A stretch of 64,000 nt of DNA from Maylandia zebra. Its lineage: Eukaryota > Chordata > Actinopteri > Cichliformes > Cichlidae. This document shows positions 27,201-38,128 of the stretch, in pieces. The stretch spans positions 31,731,533-31,795,532 of the forward strand of contig NC_135170.1 of assembly GCF_041146795.1 (NCBI RefSeq), written 5' to 3'. The notes beneath the pieces are model-generated. The model was given only the letters and a program-made list of their open reading frames with translations. It had not been told where the DNA came from and made no database searches. Both the position numbers and the translations under genes were made by a program. The stretch's first letter is position 1; every line of letters starts with the position of its first letter.

Positions 27201-29706
27201 GATTTTGCAGGAGTCAAAATATTAGTGTCCTTTACTTGGATTCTTTTTAAATAAGAATAGCAACACAAATGTGATGCAGTTTAAAAAAAAACCTTATTCA
27301 CTGTTATTCTTTTTACTTAAGTAGCTTGCACACTGAAAGTGCAGCTGCATGTATTATGCATTATATCCCTCATTAGGAAAGGTATGTGACCTGCATAGTG
27401 TGATAGCTAAGTCCTCTAATGCTACTTTTTTTGCCAGGTTTAACACATAGCTGTTAGATTTCTTTGTCTCAATGTAACAGTTTCGTTTTTAGTGAATTGG
27501 TAACACTGACCTGTGCCGATTGCTTAACAGGAGAGCAGACTGGCAAATATGATCGAGTGAATGCTGCCCTGGGTAACGGATACAAAGGTGAGAAATAGTG
27601 CACGAAGGTCTGGTTAACTAATAAAGTGGAGTTAATACACTTTTTCTTGTTTTCTGTCATATATTTACGGAGCCTCGCAGGGGACATGGGAGGAAAAAAA
27701 TTAAGATGGACTTTTGCGAGATCTCGCAAAACAAACTTGGGATCTCACAAAACTTTTGCGAGATCTCACGAAACAAACTCGGGATCTCGCAAAAGTTTTA
27801 GCAGCATTCTTCGGACGCCGGCTCGAAGCCGACCGGGAGGTCGAGGCATGATGTGCTGGGAAAGCGGTGTTCCTCCCGGCTGTAGTAGGTCTCAACCTCC
27901 CGTTAGCTCGAAGCTAACGGGAGGTCGAAGGCCGAAGAATGCGGCTAAAACTTTTGCGAGATCTCGCAAAAGTTTTGCGAGATCCCGAGTTTGTTTTGCG
28001 AGATCTCGTAAAAGTTTTGCGAGATCTCGCAAAAGTCCGTCTTAATTTTTTTTTCTCCCATGTCCCCTGCGGGTCTCCGTATATATTTACTGTTACAGTG
28101 ACAGATGGTTGTATTAAACATGGTCAAATAGTGAAGTCAGTGTATGACCCGTGAGTCAAAACCTCAGGTTTCCCACTGGTTTGTGAGAATTGTTTTCTAC
28201 TCTTTGATCTGTGTGATGTCAGAGAGTGGATATTCCCAGTATTGTCATCTCAGACGCAAATCTGCTGTTTATGAGGGGTTGTCAGCTACAGTTGGCTTAA
28301 AGCGAGAGGAGCGCCTTCTCGTCCTGGCATATGCTATCATGTCCTTTGGCAACTGAGAGATAACAACAACTTTGTTGAGATCTTCAGTCTGCATTAGGTC
28401 GCTTGAGTTGTCACACGTTTGACTATAGTTAGTGTCCCTTTGTCTGACTTTTTCTCTTAGAGATATATATTTAGTTCATTTAGTTTATTTCACACCCTGA
28501 AATTAAGCTACCAAATACTACTCACTTAGTCTTAGGGTGTGAAAAAAAATGGTTACACTCAGATAGAAAGGCTGGTTTAGGTACCTCTTCACAAAAGGTC
28601 TGCTCACTGAACAATAATAGATTGACAGACCAGTCTTTCTAATGCCATACCTGTGGCTAACTGACAAACCAGACAGGAAAACGAGCCCATCTGCTTGCTA
28701 TCTAGATTTTCTTTCTGCCACTGGCAGCCAATAATATATAAATTGGCTTAAGTGGACGGTGGCCTTTAAGGTGGAGGTGACTAAAACTGCTTCTTCTGCT
28801 GTTTTCAAACATACACTGCTGCTCTGAACTATACTGAGACAGAGGCGAATCACCACTTTTCTTCTACGTCTTGTGAATGCCTTCTATCTAGCACTCACAC
28901 ACATTCACTCTCCAATAAACACATCTGAACTTGGGGTTCAGTATCTTACCCAAGAATACTTTGGTCCTCCTGAGCTACAGTATGCTGTCCTATTGTCCTA
29001 TTACCCAAGCCTCGCTGCCACCATCACGTGTGTCACCTCTTACATGTTTACCCAGAAAGCTAAACCATAAGCCGTATTCGAGAGTGTATAATGTTTATTT
29101 CTGGGTGTTGCATGTGAAAAAGAACAGCTGTGCAACAAAAGCTGAACCTGCTTAGTTTGTAACTGTACAAAGGTGATGGGTGAAAACTTTAGCTCTTAGA
29201 CAGTGGATGAGCACCAAGGTAAAGCACAAGATACATAAGGATTATTTCGAACTGTGAATTATGCAAAGCTACTCTAATAGAGTCCAATAATAACCTTACG
29301 GGAAATGGGCACAATAATTCCCTTTATTAGTATCAGAATCAGAATATTTAATTGTCATTAAGACAAAAGCAAATGCTGCTCCATTCAGTGCAAAGAAAAC
29401 TGTATAACTATTCGTAAACTTGTATTCTATGTACAAGAAAAGAAGTTTTAATAAAGAAAGTATAAAATGGTATAAAAGCATGAATAAATAAATCTGTACA
29501 CATATGTTTATGTTTGTGATTGAGTCATTATTAATTATCGTTATTGAATATGTAGGTTTATGTGGGTTTGAATGTGAAAATTAGACATAGGATGGGCTTG
29601 TTTTGTACATTTTTCACACATTTTTTGTGTGATTAATGATTCTCTTCCGTATTAATGATCTTTGTGCTCTCCCCTTTTCCTCTGTGTCTGTGTCTAACCA
29701 GGCTAA
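13760..29706 (+). CDS. Secreted Gly/Tyr-rich extracellular matrix protein, calymmin-like, 23 exons
   Basis: Predicted coding exons: 13760-13826, 15799-15828, 16062-16121, 16212-16244, 16450-16524, 16647-16730, 17297-17326, 17560-17604, 19083-20003, 21650-21712, 21820-21867, 21986-22042, 23255-23308, 23610-23639, 23742-23801, 24127-24171, 24414-24455, 24657-24716, 26516-26587, 26825-26857, 27000-27038, 27531-27587, 29702-29706 (2010 nt, 669 aa). All introns are phase 1 with GT-AG ends, and the frame is open throughout. Exon 1 encodes a signal peptide (MLARALLQTSLVLWLAQQ). Small exons encode Gly/Ala/Leu/Tyr repeats such as GYGSLGGIGYLG and GYGNGDGYGA. The 307-codon ninth exon is hydrophilic, Ser/Lys/Gln-rich, and unlike its neighbours. 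The last exon adds one Gly and the stop. Elastin was considered, since it shares phase-1 mini-exons, but the Cys-containing C-terminus ending in RKRK is absent. Calymmin, a notochord-sheath matrix protein known in zebrafish, is my best match from memory. The weak donor of exon 20 (GTTCAA) and possible skipped exons in the long introns are the main uncertainties. Confidence 0.75.
15205..15293 (+). repeat. (CA)n microsatellite
   Basis: An uninterrupted CA run of about 88 bp in the first intron of the calymmin-like gene. Confidence 0.97.
17605..19082 (+). other. Intron 8 of the calymmin-like gene
   Basis: About 1.5 kb before the giant ninth exon. I see no repeat I can name and no further Gly-rich mini-exon with both splice sites. 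Confidence 0.5.
21466..21572 (+). other. Candidate alternative 3'-terminal exon of the calymmin-like gene
   Basis: After a TTTTTAG acceptor the sequence continues in the phase left by exon 9 and encodes 34 residues beginning LSPVERISQYKSDKDEDIYG, then a stop at 21570-21572. The composition is charged and protein-like, similar to the large exon 9. Spliced as an internal exon it would be 70 nt (to 21535) with a weak GTTGAA donor and would break the frame, so a terminal exon is more plausible. I see no AATAAA close by, and chance cannot be ruled out. Confidence 0.35.
22043..23254 (+). other. Intron 12 of the calymmin-like gene
   Basis: About 1.2 kb with no recognised repeat and no additional exon that satisfies phase 1 and splice consensus on both sides. 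Confidence 0.5.
25490..25690 (+). repeat. Teleost interspersed repeat fragment in intron 18
   Basis: The segment includes CAATTTTATTGCATTTTATA, GTTAAAGACCCTACAGTG, GAGCAAGCACACGGC and GGGAAGGGAAAACTCTCTAA, in the order found in an abundant fish repeat. It is diverged and truncated. The rest of this 1.8-kb intron (24717-26515) shows nothing else I recognise. Confidence 0.65.
27667..28080. mobile_element. hAT-like MITE built of GCGAGATCTCGC palindromes
   Basis: This 414-bp element in the last intron is flanked by an exact 8-bp duplication, ATATATTT (27659-27666 and 28081-28088). Its ends both read ACGGAG inward, followed by near-identical GCAGGGGACATGGGAG, so the termini are good inverted repeats. 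The two arms of about 150 bp consist mainly of repeated copies of the self-complementary TTTTGCGAGATCTCGCAAAA and variants. The centre holds a second hairpin, CCTCCCGTTAGCT paired with AGCTAACGGGAGG (about 27,898-27,926). Open frames across it spell FARSRKS repeats and are not genes. The 8-bp duplication is typical of hAT, P or Merlin elements; hAT is the usual source in fish. Confidence 0.85.
28885..29060 (+). repeat. Teleost interspersed repeat fragment in the last intron
   Basis: CTCACACACATTCACTCTCC, then ACTTGGGGTTCAGTATCTTA and CCCAAGAATACTTTGG, match from memory a common fish repeat module (GTGTCTTGCCCAAGGACAC type). Non-coding. Confidence 0.55.
29328..29480 (+). repeat. Possible short interspersed repeat fragment
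   Basis: AGTATCAGAATCAGAATATT followed by TAATTGTCATTAAGAC resembles the TCAGAATCAGAATACTTT start of a frequent fish repeat. It is short and diverged. Confidence 0.4.
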
Positions 29707-30046
29707 TTCCCACGACGTTGACCTCTTCAAGTGGATCATTACCATAAAGTGTTCAGTCCAATGAGGTTGCAGAGCTTTTCTGTGTGATTTACTCTACTTT
29801 GTTATGTTGTCATGTCTGTATGTCTTTTGTTTCATTCTTCTCATCCACCTTGTCCTTCTCTGTGAACGGACATCTGTAAACCAGATGTCTGTCTGCTTGT
29901 CTCCCTCCTCTCAAACCTGCAGCACCCACGGGTTTGTTCCTGGCAGTGCTAAAAAGGCTTGGTGGTGATTGATAAACATAAATGGATGTGAAATGCAAGA
30001 AATATGTCCCTTTGTTTTGGAATAATGATTTGTTCTGTTTTAATCC

Positions 30047-30052
30047 AATAAA
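30047..30052 (+). terminator. Poly(A) signal of the calymmin-like gene
   Basis: AATAAA lies about 340 bases after the stop codon. A second AATAAA at 30281-30286 is an alternative site. The 3' end converges with that of perforin copy 1, whose stop codon is less than 1 kb away on the other strand. Confidence 0.55.
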
Positions 30053-30568
30053 TTATATCACCCAGTGACGCTAAATAGAAGCTTCTGAGTCAAAACATTT
30101 TGTGTGCGATAGTGTGCTCTTTAATAGACACAATGAAACCTCATCCGCACACAGGAAGTTTTACCACTTCCCTTTTCGAGTTAGGTGACATTGCCAAAGA
30201 AAAAGTAAACACTACCACCAAAAGCAGGGTGAAATATCGACAAGAACAAAGTGTTCAGATATTATATGTTTATTGTGCATAATAAAGCTCCATTTATAGT
30301 GAGAATAAAACACATATGGTATATTGGAACATTGTGCAAATACTTGAACTGACACATAAACTGCTTCAAAATGAATGCAGTAAAATTCATTTTGCTAACG
30401 ATGTAGGTAAAATCATAATTAATGAGGGATAATAACATTATAAATTAAGGTTGAGCCGGATTAGCAGAAACTTTTATATGATCTACAACAGACATGGCCA
30501 CATAATGTCTTCATATCTAACTGGCTTTAGGGAATACAATGCATACATCCATAAACAAACACAAAATA

Positions 30569-30574
30569 TTTATT
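30569..30574 (-). terminator. Candidate poly(A) signal of perforin copy 1
   Basis: The minus strand reads AATAAA about 315 bases after the copy 1 stop codon. It is the first such hexamer I find downstream of the stop. Confidence 0.45.
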
Positions 30575-30888
30575 AAATGTATTTGAATATATTAATCCAG
30601 TTTTCTGACATCTTGAACATTAAAACATTGCACAAATGATCCTATATGGAGAAATATTAGTGACGGATAAGGTATAGTCTAGAAATTGCAAGATGAAAGC
30701 AAAGAACGAATCCTTCACGTCGAAGCCGAGTCTCTTCTGGTTAGGTTTTTAAGTGAATCCTGAGATCTGTTTTCAGTCCTGAAAAACAGACAAACAGATA
30801 AATAACCAAACAAATCAATACATCACCCCCTTTGGCCCAGGTAGAAATAATCTTCCCTTTTAAGTCTTACCAAATTCGTAAGTGCGTG

Positions 30889-33169
30889 TTATTTTATGCC
30901 ATACGTGAAGCTCTTGCGAGCAAAACTCTGGTTTTTCCATGAGCTTGATTTGTCCACAAACACGCCCATTTTTGACAGGATGGCCGGTGGAATAGGATGA
31001 GTGTTGCGTGACACATACAGCTTTTTCAGACTTGGATTAATAGGAGTGGGTTTATATTCCGTGCATGACTTTCCAGTCAGACTCGGAGCACATTGCACTT
31101 CCACTTTGTAGAACAGCTGGCCGTGCTGCAGAGGACAGAGATCGGTTGTAACTCCAGAAGTCAAAAGTGGCTCACATTCTCCCAACAGGTCATCGTCCCA
31201 CTTGCTGTCCTCGTCCCAGACTTCAAATCTGAATTTGGTAATTGATGAGACATCCTGCGTGCCCAGGTCGATGACAGTGGCCCAGTGTGGGTTGTTGTTG
31301 TTATAAATGACAGGAGTACGCTGAGCCACTGTTCCAGCAAAGTGCACCTTCACATAGCCATCTGTAGCTGTGGTATGGTCCCCCCACAGATCAGTGGCCC
31401 GCTGTACTGTTATGATGACCCGTGCCATACCTTTACGAGCTGGGCAGCAGTCTTGGTTCACGGCGGGGTCATTGTGGCACTGGCAGACGCAGGAATCCCT
31501 CGAGTCACTCTTAATCCCAGCCTGACAGCGAGCGCTGCAGTTTCTCCACAGGCCTTTCTCCAGGATGTAATGGCTAATGGCAGAGCGCAGGTTTTTCCGG
31601 GCTTTGGCTGTGGCAGGAAGCAACTCATGAAGGGAATTTAAGGAGTATGAAATGATATCTGGATTTTTTGGTAGGGTTTCCAGCCATTCCTTGTAGGCAG
31701 CTGGATTTTTTTCCGCAGAGAAGAGAAGGTCTGTGTCTGTGGTATGCCCACCTTTTATATCTGTAAACCTGCAAAAGAGGGGACTATTTCAAACAGATGT
31801 GCCGAAATATTAGCTGAAAATATTAGCGTGAGTTGTTAAAGGGTGAAAACAGATAAAACATTTCAGGTAAAGTGAAATCATGTAGTTTAAAATAGACATG
31901 CATGTGACTGAAAGTAGCCTGGCCAAGCTGGACAATGCAACATCACATAACCTCAGGAACGACTAAACAAAGCACTGGAGGTGTTCACTCGAGCTCCCGC
32001 CTTTCCCATTACTTGTCTCAATCCAATCAGTCATCGATGGGGGGGAATATTGGACAGGACGTTTTGATGTTGTTGTTGATCAGTGTGTAATGTTCTCTAC
32101 CTGTCATTGAAGAGGTCGGAGAAAGAGTTCTTATTTTCCAACTTCTCTGAAGCTTTCTGGCAGTGTTTTGTTTCGGCTTTTATTGTAGCTTTAATGCTCG
32201 CAGACGCCTCAGCTTCCAGACACAGCTCCACCTCCTCCAAGCTGAGTCCCTGCAGGCTGGCCTGACACTGCTTGATGCTGGTCACAGAGTCAATACTTCC
32301 TCCGAGCTTTACCTGGGATGATACATGAAAGACATATAAAGAAAAGTTTACTTCCTTTTACAATGCCAACTTTTATTGATTAGATACTGTGTTTACATAT
32401 TTTCCTTTACCTTTGTGATGTAATGGGTACCGAAGTTGTCAATCAGTTTGTAAAATCGTTGTTTGAATTCTGGGGCGTAATATTTGGGAAGATCTTTCAC
32501 TGCTTTCCGAAATTCTGTGTGCAGCTTTGGAGTATTTGACACTCGGTAGCTTGTTCACAGAGAGAAAAGACAGAAAGAGTATAAAACAAGCGTGTGACAC
32601 TATCGCATTTATTTCATAAAGGGTGGAGTTCCTTACCTGTAGTACTCACACGACACACTCTGGCTAGTGAAGCTGAATTTGTCACTCTTTGTTTTCTCCA
32701 TGGAGTACTCTGCCAGTTTAGAATTGGTACCAGCCAGCATAACAGAGCCACTTTTGTCATTTATTTCAACTTCTAGATCGGTCTTCCAGTTGTTTTCAAC
32801 AGAGGAGACGCTGGAACTGACAAGAGACTCGCTGGATTTGTGAAGTTTAGTGGAAACTTTGGCGCTGCAGGACTGCTTTGCCCTCCAGTCCACCACTGTC
32901 AGGGGTAGCTTTTGCTTTATGTTCTCAAGATAAGGGTTGGTACACAGCATGCATGTTTTATCTTTGCGTTTCCACACATTCATGTTGAGCACGAAGGCCC
33001 CTTTACGTTCCATTTTGGTGATGTCGAAGCCTTCTCCGGCCAAATTGATGCCCGGAGCAAATTCTGCATCGGCGCACTGTTTCGGTGTCCCTTCTGTGCA
33101 CGACTGAAACGTGCAGTGAGGGAGGGACAGCAGGAGGCCAGCACAGATCCAGATGTTCACCTGAAACAT
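30889..33169 (-). CDS. prf1: Perforin-1, array copy 1 (most diverged)
   Basis: Coding exons 33169-32637, 32549-32411, 32312-32101 and 31768-30889 (533+139+212+880 nt) encode 587 aa. Family role: a pore-forming protein stored in cytotoxic lymphocyte granules that lets granzymes enter target cells. Order: signal peptide (about 1-20, ICAGLLLSLPHC), MACPF domain whose signature FGTHYITKVKLGG spans the exon 2/3 junction near residue 225, Cys-rich EGF-like segment (about 372-403), and C2 domain from about 409. The C2 calcium ligands are present: D425 and D431 in GDHTTATDGY, and the WDEDSKWDDDLLG cluster near 479-487. The C-terminal tail has an NQS sequon at N574. An acceptor at 33189 precedes the start codon, so a non-coding first exon lies upstream, probably near 36.75 kb. 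Introns do not resemble those of copies 2-4, so this is an older duplicate. No damage is seen. Confidence 0.93.
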
Positions 33170-34689
33170 GTTGCTGCTGATGTGGACGCTAAAAACAAAC
33201 AAACAAATGAAGGTTTTCAGTTAAATAGAAACAAGTATGTTTATTAGTACACAAAGAGTTCCTTCCAGTTTTTAAATTCTAAACGAGACCTGACACGATA
33301 TCAAATCTTCGCTTAAAGAAAATGAACACTAACAATGTAACTGCAATAAAACAGCACATGCAAATTAATGATAAATTCAAGAAATATTTTTCAAGACAGA
33401 GCATGAAAAATTTGTCTTACATCTTCCGTTTTTGAAAAATTAACTAAACTTAAAATGCAAGTGCAGAGAAAAGAACAGCTACACTGACAAGATATCGAGT
33501 TTTCCATTTTTAAACCAGAAGAACTCTGAGACTGCAAACCTCCTCACTCTCTAGGCAGTATTTATTCTTTACGCTCACTGAGTCACAGCAGCAGTTGGGG
33601 AAACCTTGACTGAAACTCTCCAAATCAATCCAGAGCTTTCAGTCTCTCTAAAAATCCTGAATCAGAGACTCCTGTTTGTACACTGTTTAATCCCCAATAT
33701 TTCAGTCAAGATAAACATCTATCATCTATAATAATGCGTGAGCCCTCTTCAGATGTGTAATTGTGCATTCGGTCACTTCTCTAAGGCCTTTTTAAAGTAT
33801 TTCAAAGCTGATTTTTTTTTATAGCTTAGGACTACAACAGCATTTGTTGTTGAAAAGTTCCAGTCAGGTTTTTCTCCTACATAAAGCATATTTGGTGGCT
33901 TCAGACAAGATAGCGTTATTTTAATGTTGCTGGATGTTACTGGTGCTTTAGTAGTCTGCAGAGCCCTGTGGTTTAAAATCTTATCATCAAAGTGGATCAG
34001 TTTCACTTCTGACTGATTATATTACATCTTGCTTTGAGACTTCTTTTTTGTGGTCTACCTCAAAGCTCTATTTAAGTAAGGACCAATTGTTTTATTTCAG
34101 TACACTTTGACTTGCATTTAGTTTTAGAAAGTACTAAATATATAAATAAGGCTGGTACGTTTGTAACAAGGTCAGCTATGATGTTTTTTGGGGGTTGTTA
34201 TTTTGGGGGGTAATATAAAACTTTTGATCTTTTAAGAGAAAACTAAGGATATAGATCTGACTTTGGCTCCAAAGATGTTAAATTTCAGAGCACTGAAAGT
34301 TTCCTTTAGCTAACTGAGAATGAAAGAACCCTTTTCATATTAGTCAGCCTCTCGGGTTTTGTGAGTAGTCCAACCAACATTTCCAGCATTTTAAAATGTT
34401 TCTTCACAATTGACTGGGAGTCAGCCTAAGATTATTTTGAAATAACACTTTTAAAAACTAATTGTTGTGTTGCTTGAGGTTTGCTAAGAGCCGATCCTGA
34501 TTTTATTATTATCGTGGGGTTTTTTTTATACACATGGAACAACATTGATCGGCACAAGTATGTTCTATCCCAAAACTTTTTTGATGTTCTGGGCAAATTC
34601 TCCTGCAAAAATATAGAGAACTGTGTAAAAGTCTTAAGCGTTCTATATATTTTCTGTCCCTCTCTCCTGTTCGTCATGTGGTTAGCTCT

Positions 34690-36070
34690 CGCATTACAAA
34701 TTCCTCTGTTAAATTTCTGATGCTTTCAAGTTAGTTTTACCTCCTTATAACGATGTGGATTTACTAACAAATCTTTTTAAGAACTCTTGTCTCTCTACTT
34801 TAGACAACGTTTGTCCTGTGAAACCAGATTAGCTCCTCTTTCTAAGCCGTCCCCCTGGATAAATGACAACATTTGCTGTTTAAAGCGTTCCTGCCGCAAA
34901 GTTGAGCAACTATGGAGGAAAACACTCCTCTCTTTCACGTAAAGGACCTTTTAGTTGCATTTAACACTTCAGTTCGTGATGCGCGGGCTGCCTATTTCTC
35001 AGACCTAGTATCAACGAGCAGAGGTAACCCCAAGGTACTTTTTGACACCATTAGTGATATTGTTGCTCCTGCTCCACCTGCTGTTTCAATTACTTCGAAT
35101 TACCTCGAATGAAGATTGTGAAAATTTTCTTTCTTTCTTTGTTGAAAAAGTTCATAATGTCTGTCTTGTCTGCCCCAACTCCACCTAGGCCTGTTCTTTT
35201 AGAAAGATTCTTACCTGCGTCCTTATCTCAGCTGCTCAAATGAGTTAATTCGATGAAAGCGTCCTCCTGCTCTCTTGATATTTTAGCTGGATCTTTGTTT
35301 AAAAATGTCTTTCAGTCTGTCGGTCCCTCTGTGCTTACAATTATCAATACCTCATTGGTTTCTGGTGAGGTCCCTGGTTATTGGTTCAAAAAAACCTAAG
35401 CTTGAACCTTGGTGACTCAGCTCTGACTTTGGACACTCATGCTAATTTGTTGGTTCGCTCCAGTTTTTAACATTTAAAAATATTGCTAAGCTGAGTCCCA
35501 TTGTATCACGCTCAGAACTAGAAATGGTCATCCATGCATTTGTCTCATCTCATTTGGATTATTGTAATTCTTTGTCCACGTGTTCATGTAAAGCCTCTGT
35601 GGATCATCTGCAGGTTGTTCAGAACGCTGCCGCAAAGCTTCTGACCAAGTCTTCTAAATACTCTCACGCTACACCTCTGCTGATCCAGTTGCACTGGCTC
35701 CCCGTAAAATTGACTTTGACATTCAGGGCTCTGCATGGACCTGCACCAACCTATATCAGAGATCTTTTACATCCGTACATCCCCAGCAGGTCCCTGAGGT
35801 CAAGTGATCAGGGCTTGCTGGTTGTCCAACATACGAGGCTGAAAACGAACGGCGATAGAGCGTTTGTAACTGAGGCCCCCAGACTCTGGAACTCCCTTCC
35901 TTTGAGCCTGAGATCTGTGGACTCAGTGGTTTCATTTAAAAAACAGCTTAAAACTCAGCTTTTTAAACTTGCTTTTGGTTGATTTTTACTTTTATATTTC
36001 AGCTTTTCTGTGAAGCACTTTGTGATTTTTATTTTGAAAGGTGCTATACAAATAAAATGTTACTTACCTA
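34690..36070 (+). mobile_element. LINE remnant inside the 5' intron of perforin copy 1
   Basis: On the plus strand, about 34,900-35,110 encodes fragments such as VKDLLVAFNTSVRDARAAYF. Then 35,524-35,982 encodes the end of a reverse transcriptase polyprotein: VIHAFVSSHLDYCNSL, LQVVQNAAAKLLTKSSK, LLIQLHWLPVK and SLRSSDQGLLVV. The tail AAGCACTTTGTGATTTTTAT followed by GTGCTATACAAATAAAATG is a typical 3' end. The catalytic core is missing between these blocks, so the copy is dead. The clade is uncertain (CR1/L2 superfamily-like). It is antisense to the perforin transcript. Confidence 0.82.
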
Positions 36071-36753
36071 CTTACAAGGAGCTAAATATACAGTTCTTCA
36101 GGCTTTCTGAAGGTCTTTCAAAGGTTTTCTTTGGACACTTGTTGCTTTCACAGTGGTTTTCAATCAGTCCTTGTACCCCACCAGTTCCTAAGGAATATTT
36201 TTTTATTGCAACATCTGTTTTTGTCTTAAGTACTGCATTTCCATGTATGTCTGCACGTACTTCAGTTTCATCTACTTATTATTTTCACAGCAAACTATAA
36301 AGAGGGGTCGGCCAAGACTTTTGCACAGTCAGACTGCAGATGTGATCAGACGTTATCTGTTGTGGCTCTTCCACCTTGTGGCATCCTCCTTACCCATTGA
36401 TCTCTTTTTTTTACTGCACTGGATTTGTTAAAAACCAGAATTATTGTATTTTTTCCTCATTAAAGAGCTTTTGAGTCTCCAAACCTTCTATGACGACTGT
36501 GGTTTAGCATCTTTTGCGCTTAAACGAGCTCCGTGTTGCAATGGACTTGAGTTACACATAGCAACTCGCTGAACATTTAAATGCATTGCTTTCAAAGATG
36601 CAATATGACTAAACTCTACCACACGATTGCTTCTGCTGCAGAACGCAGAATGATATGACCCCCCCACCACCACACACACAAATACACATATTGCTGCATA
36701 CATTCAGTGAAGAAAAAGATCATATCGATGTAAGCACATAAGCAAAGACTCAC

Positions 36754-36830
36754 CTTCAGCTTGATGGTTCACAGTGCAACTGTGAAACTGACAGCAGTTA
36801 GCAGGAATACCAGTGCTTAATGTATAAGAG
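36754..36830 (-). promoter_or_regulatory. Candidate promoter and non-coding first exon of perforin copy 1
   Basis: On the minus strand, ATCAAGCTGAAG is followed by a perfect GTGAGT donor at 36753-36748. A TATA-like TCTTATACATTA lies about 70 bases upstream of the donor. Positions and layout match the candidate first exons of the other copies, though sequence similarity is low. It would be joined to the acceptor at 33189. Confidence 0.5.
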
Positions 36831-36834
36831 TCAC

Positions 36835-38128
36835 AAAAGCAGGGCATGGGGGTGGGGTGAGGGGGTGTGATATGAAGTGACAGTGGTCTTTAAAAGAACA
36901 GAGAGGAAACAAACAGTGCTTTAATAGCTCTATCGGTCTTCAGCTTACCGAGCACAAGGGGGAGGAGACGATGGTCTACAGACACACTTGCACAAGTAGT
37001 GACAACATAAAAGCTCGACTGGCTTTCCAGTCAGTGAGGAACCAGAGACCACAAACCTATCATTTCTCTGAAGTGGTGGGAGGGAGTGGTGGGTTCCTGA
37101 GAACCAAGGTTTCTTTACTTTGTACAAGTGGCGTGGTCTCACAAAAGCTTATTACAGGAAACAGTTTAAGCAGCAAATACTGACAAAGAAACACACATAA
37201 TCTGTAGAAAGAGAAAATGAGGCCTCATACAGCATAAGAGTATTTTGAAAAGACATTTTATTTTGCAGTAATTAAAAAAAGTAAATCTAAGTTGCACAAA
37301 TATAAAAAAGAACAACTATTAAACAAAGGAAACCTATGAAATTCAACAGCACTGCATGAAAAATATCTAACTGTGAATCCTTTTCATTCTCTCACTACCT
37401 TAAGGAATGGGAGTCACGCTATAAAAATGGCCGACAAAGCAACTAAAATGAATAAAACAGGCTAGCGCGTGTTATAAGTGCCTCTACATAAGAAATAAAA
37501 ATGAACACTTGCTAAAATAATGCATATATATGATTTTTAATTAAGCTTGGATTTCAGCTTTAATATGATCAGCTGCAGTGATCATAATGAGATAGCTCAT
37601 GCTTTATTACCAGTGGGCAGAAGTATAACCTTTACTTTGAACTGCTAAAGATGTTGTCACAGACATATTCACTGAAAACTAAAGATATAAAATATGTTTT
37701 CTGATCTTTTGTTCAGCCAGTTCTTTCTTCACAGATGTATTTGTTTTCTTTTATCATCAGTTGATAGTTTCATATATGAGTTGGTGGGGTTGTGCTAATT
37801 GGTGATTCTAAATTGCACATAGGCATGAATGTGAATGCAAATGGCTCTGTGAAAGACTGGCGACATGTCCAGGGTGTAACATGCATCTTACTCTAAACCA
37901 GCTGGGATAGGCTCCAGCAGCCATGGATGAATGGATGGATTATCAATAGATATTTAATATGGAATACATTGTTCACGATAAATTTTTCTTTCTTTCCAAA
38001 GCTTCAATAGAGTCTCATCCAGGGCCAAGAATCTATAGTTTTTTAATTATTGTTATCATCAATATTGTGATATGTGGTTTAAACTAACATAAATAGAAAT
38101 TTGCTGATACCTTATAGTCTTCATCACA
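36835..38128. other. Spacer between perforin copies 1 and 2
   Basis: No gene. The segment 37,790-37,945 is a reverse-oriented copy of the repeat seen at 6285-6572 (GCTAATTGGTGATTCTAAAT, GCTGGGATAGGCTCCAGCAG). The rest would include the 3' UTR of copy 2 on the minus strand. Confidence 0.5.

Noticed and set aside
27626-28154. Frames encoding FARSRKS and LRDLAKV repeats
   Set aside because: They are translations of the palindromic MITE in all frames and directions, not a repeat protein.
13760-29706. Calling the glycine-rich gene elastin
   Set aside because: The C-terminus lacks the two-Cys plus RKRK signature, and cross-link type Lys-Ala blocks are not seen. The 307-codon hydrophilic exon is also foreign to elastin.
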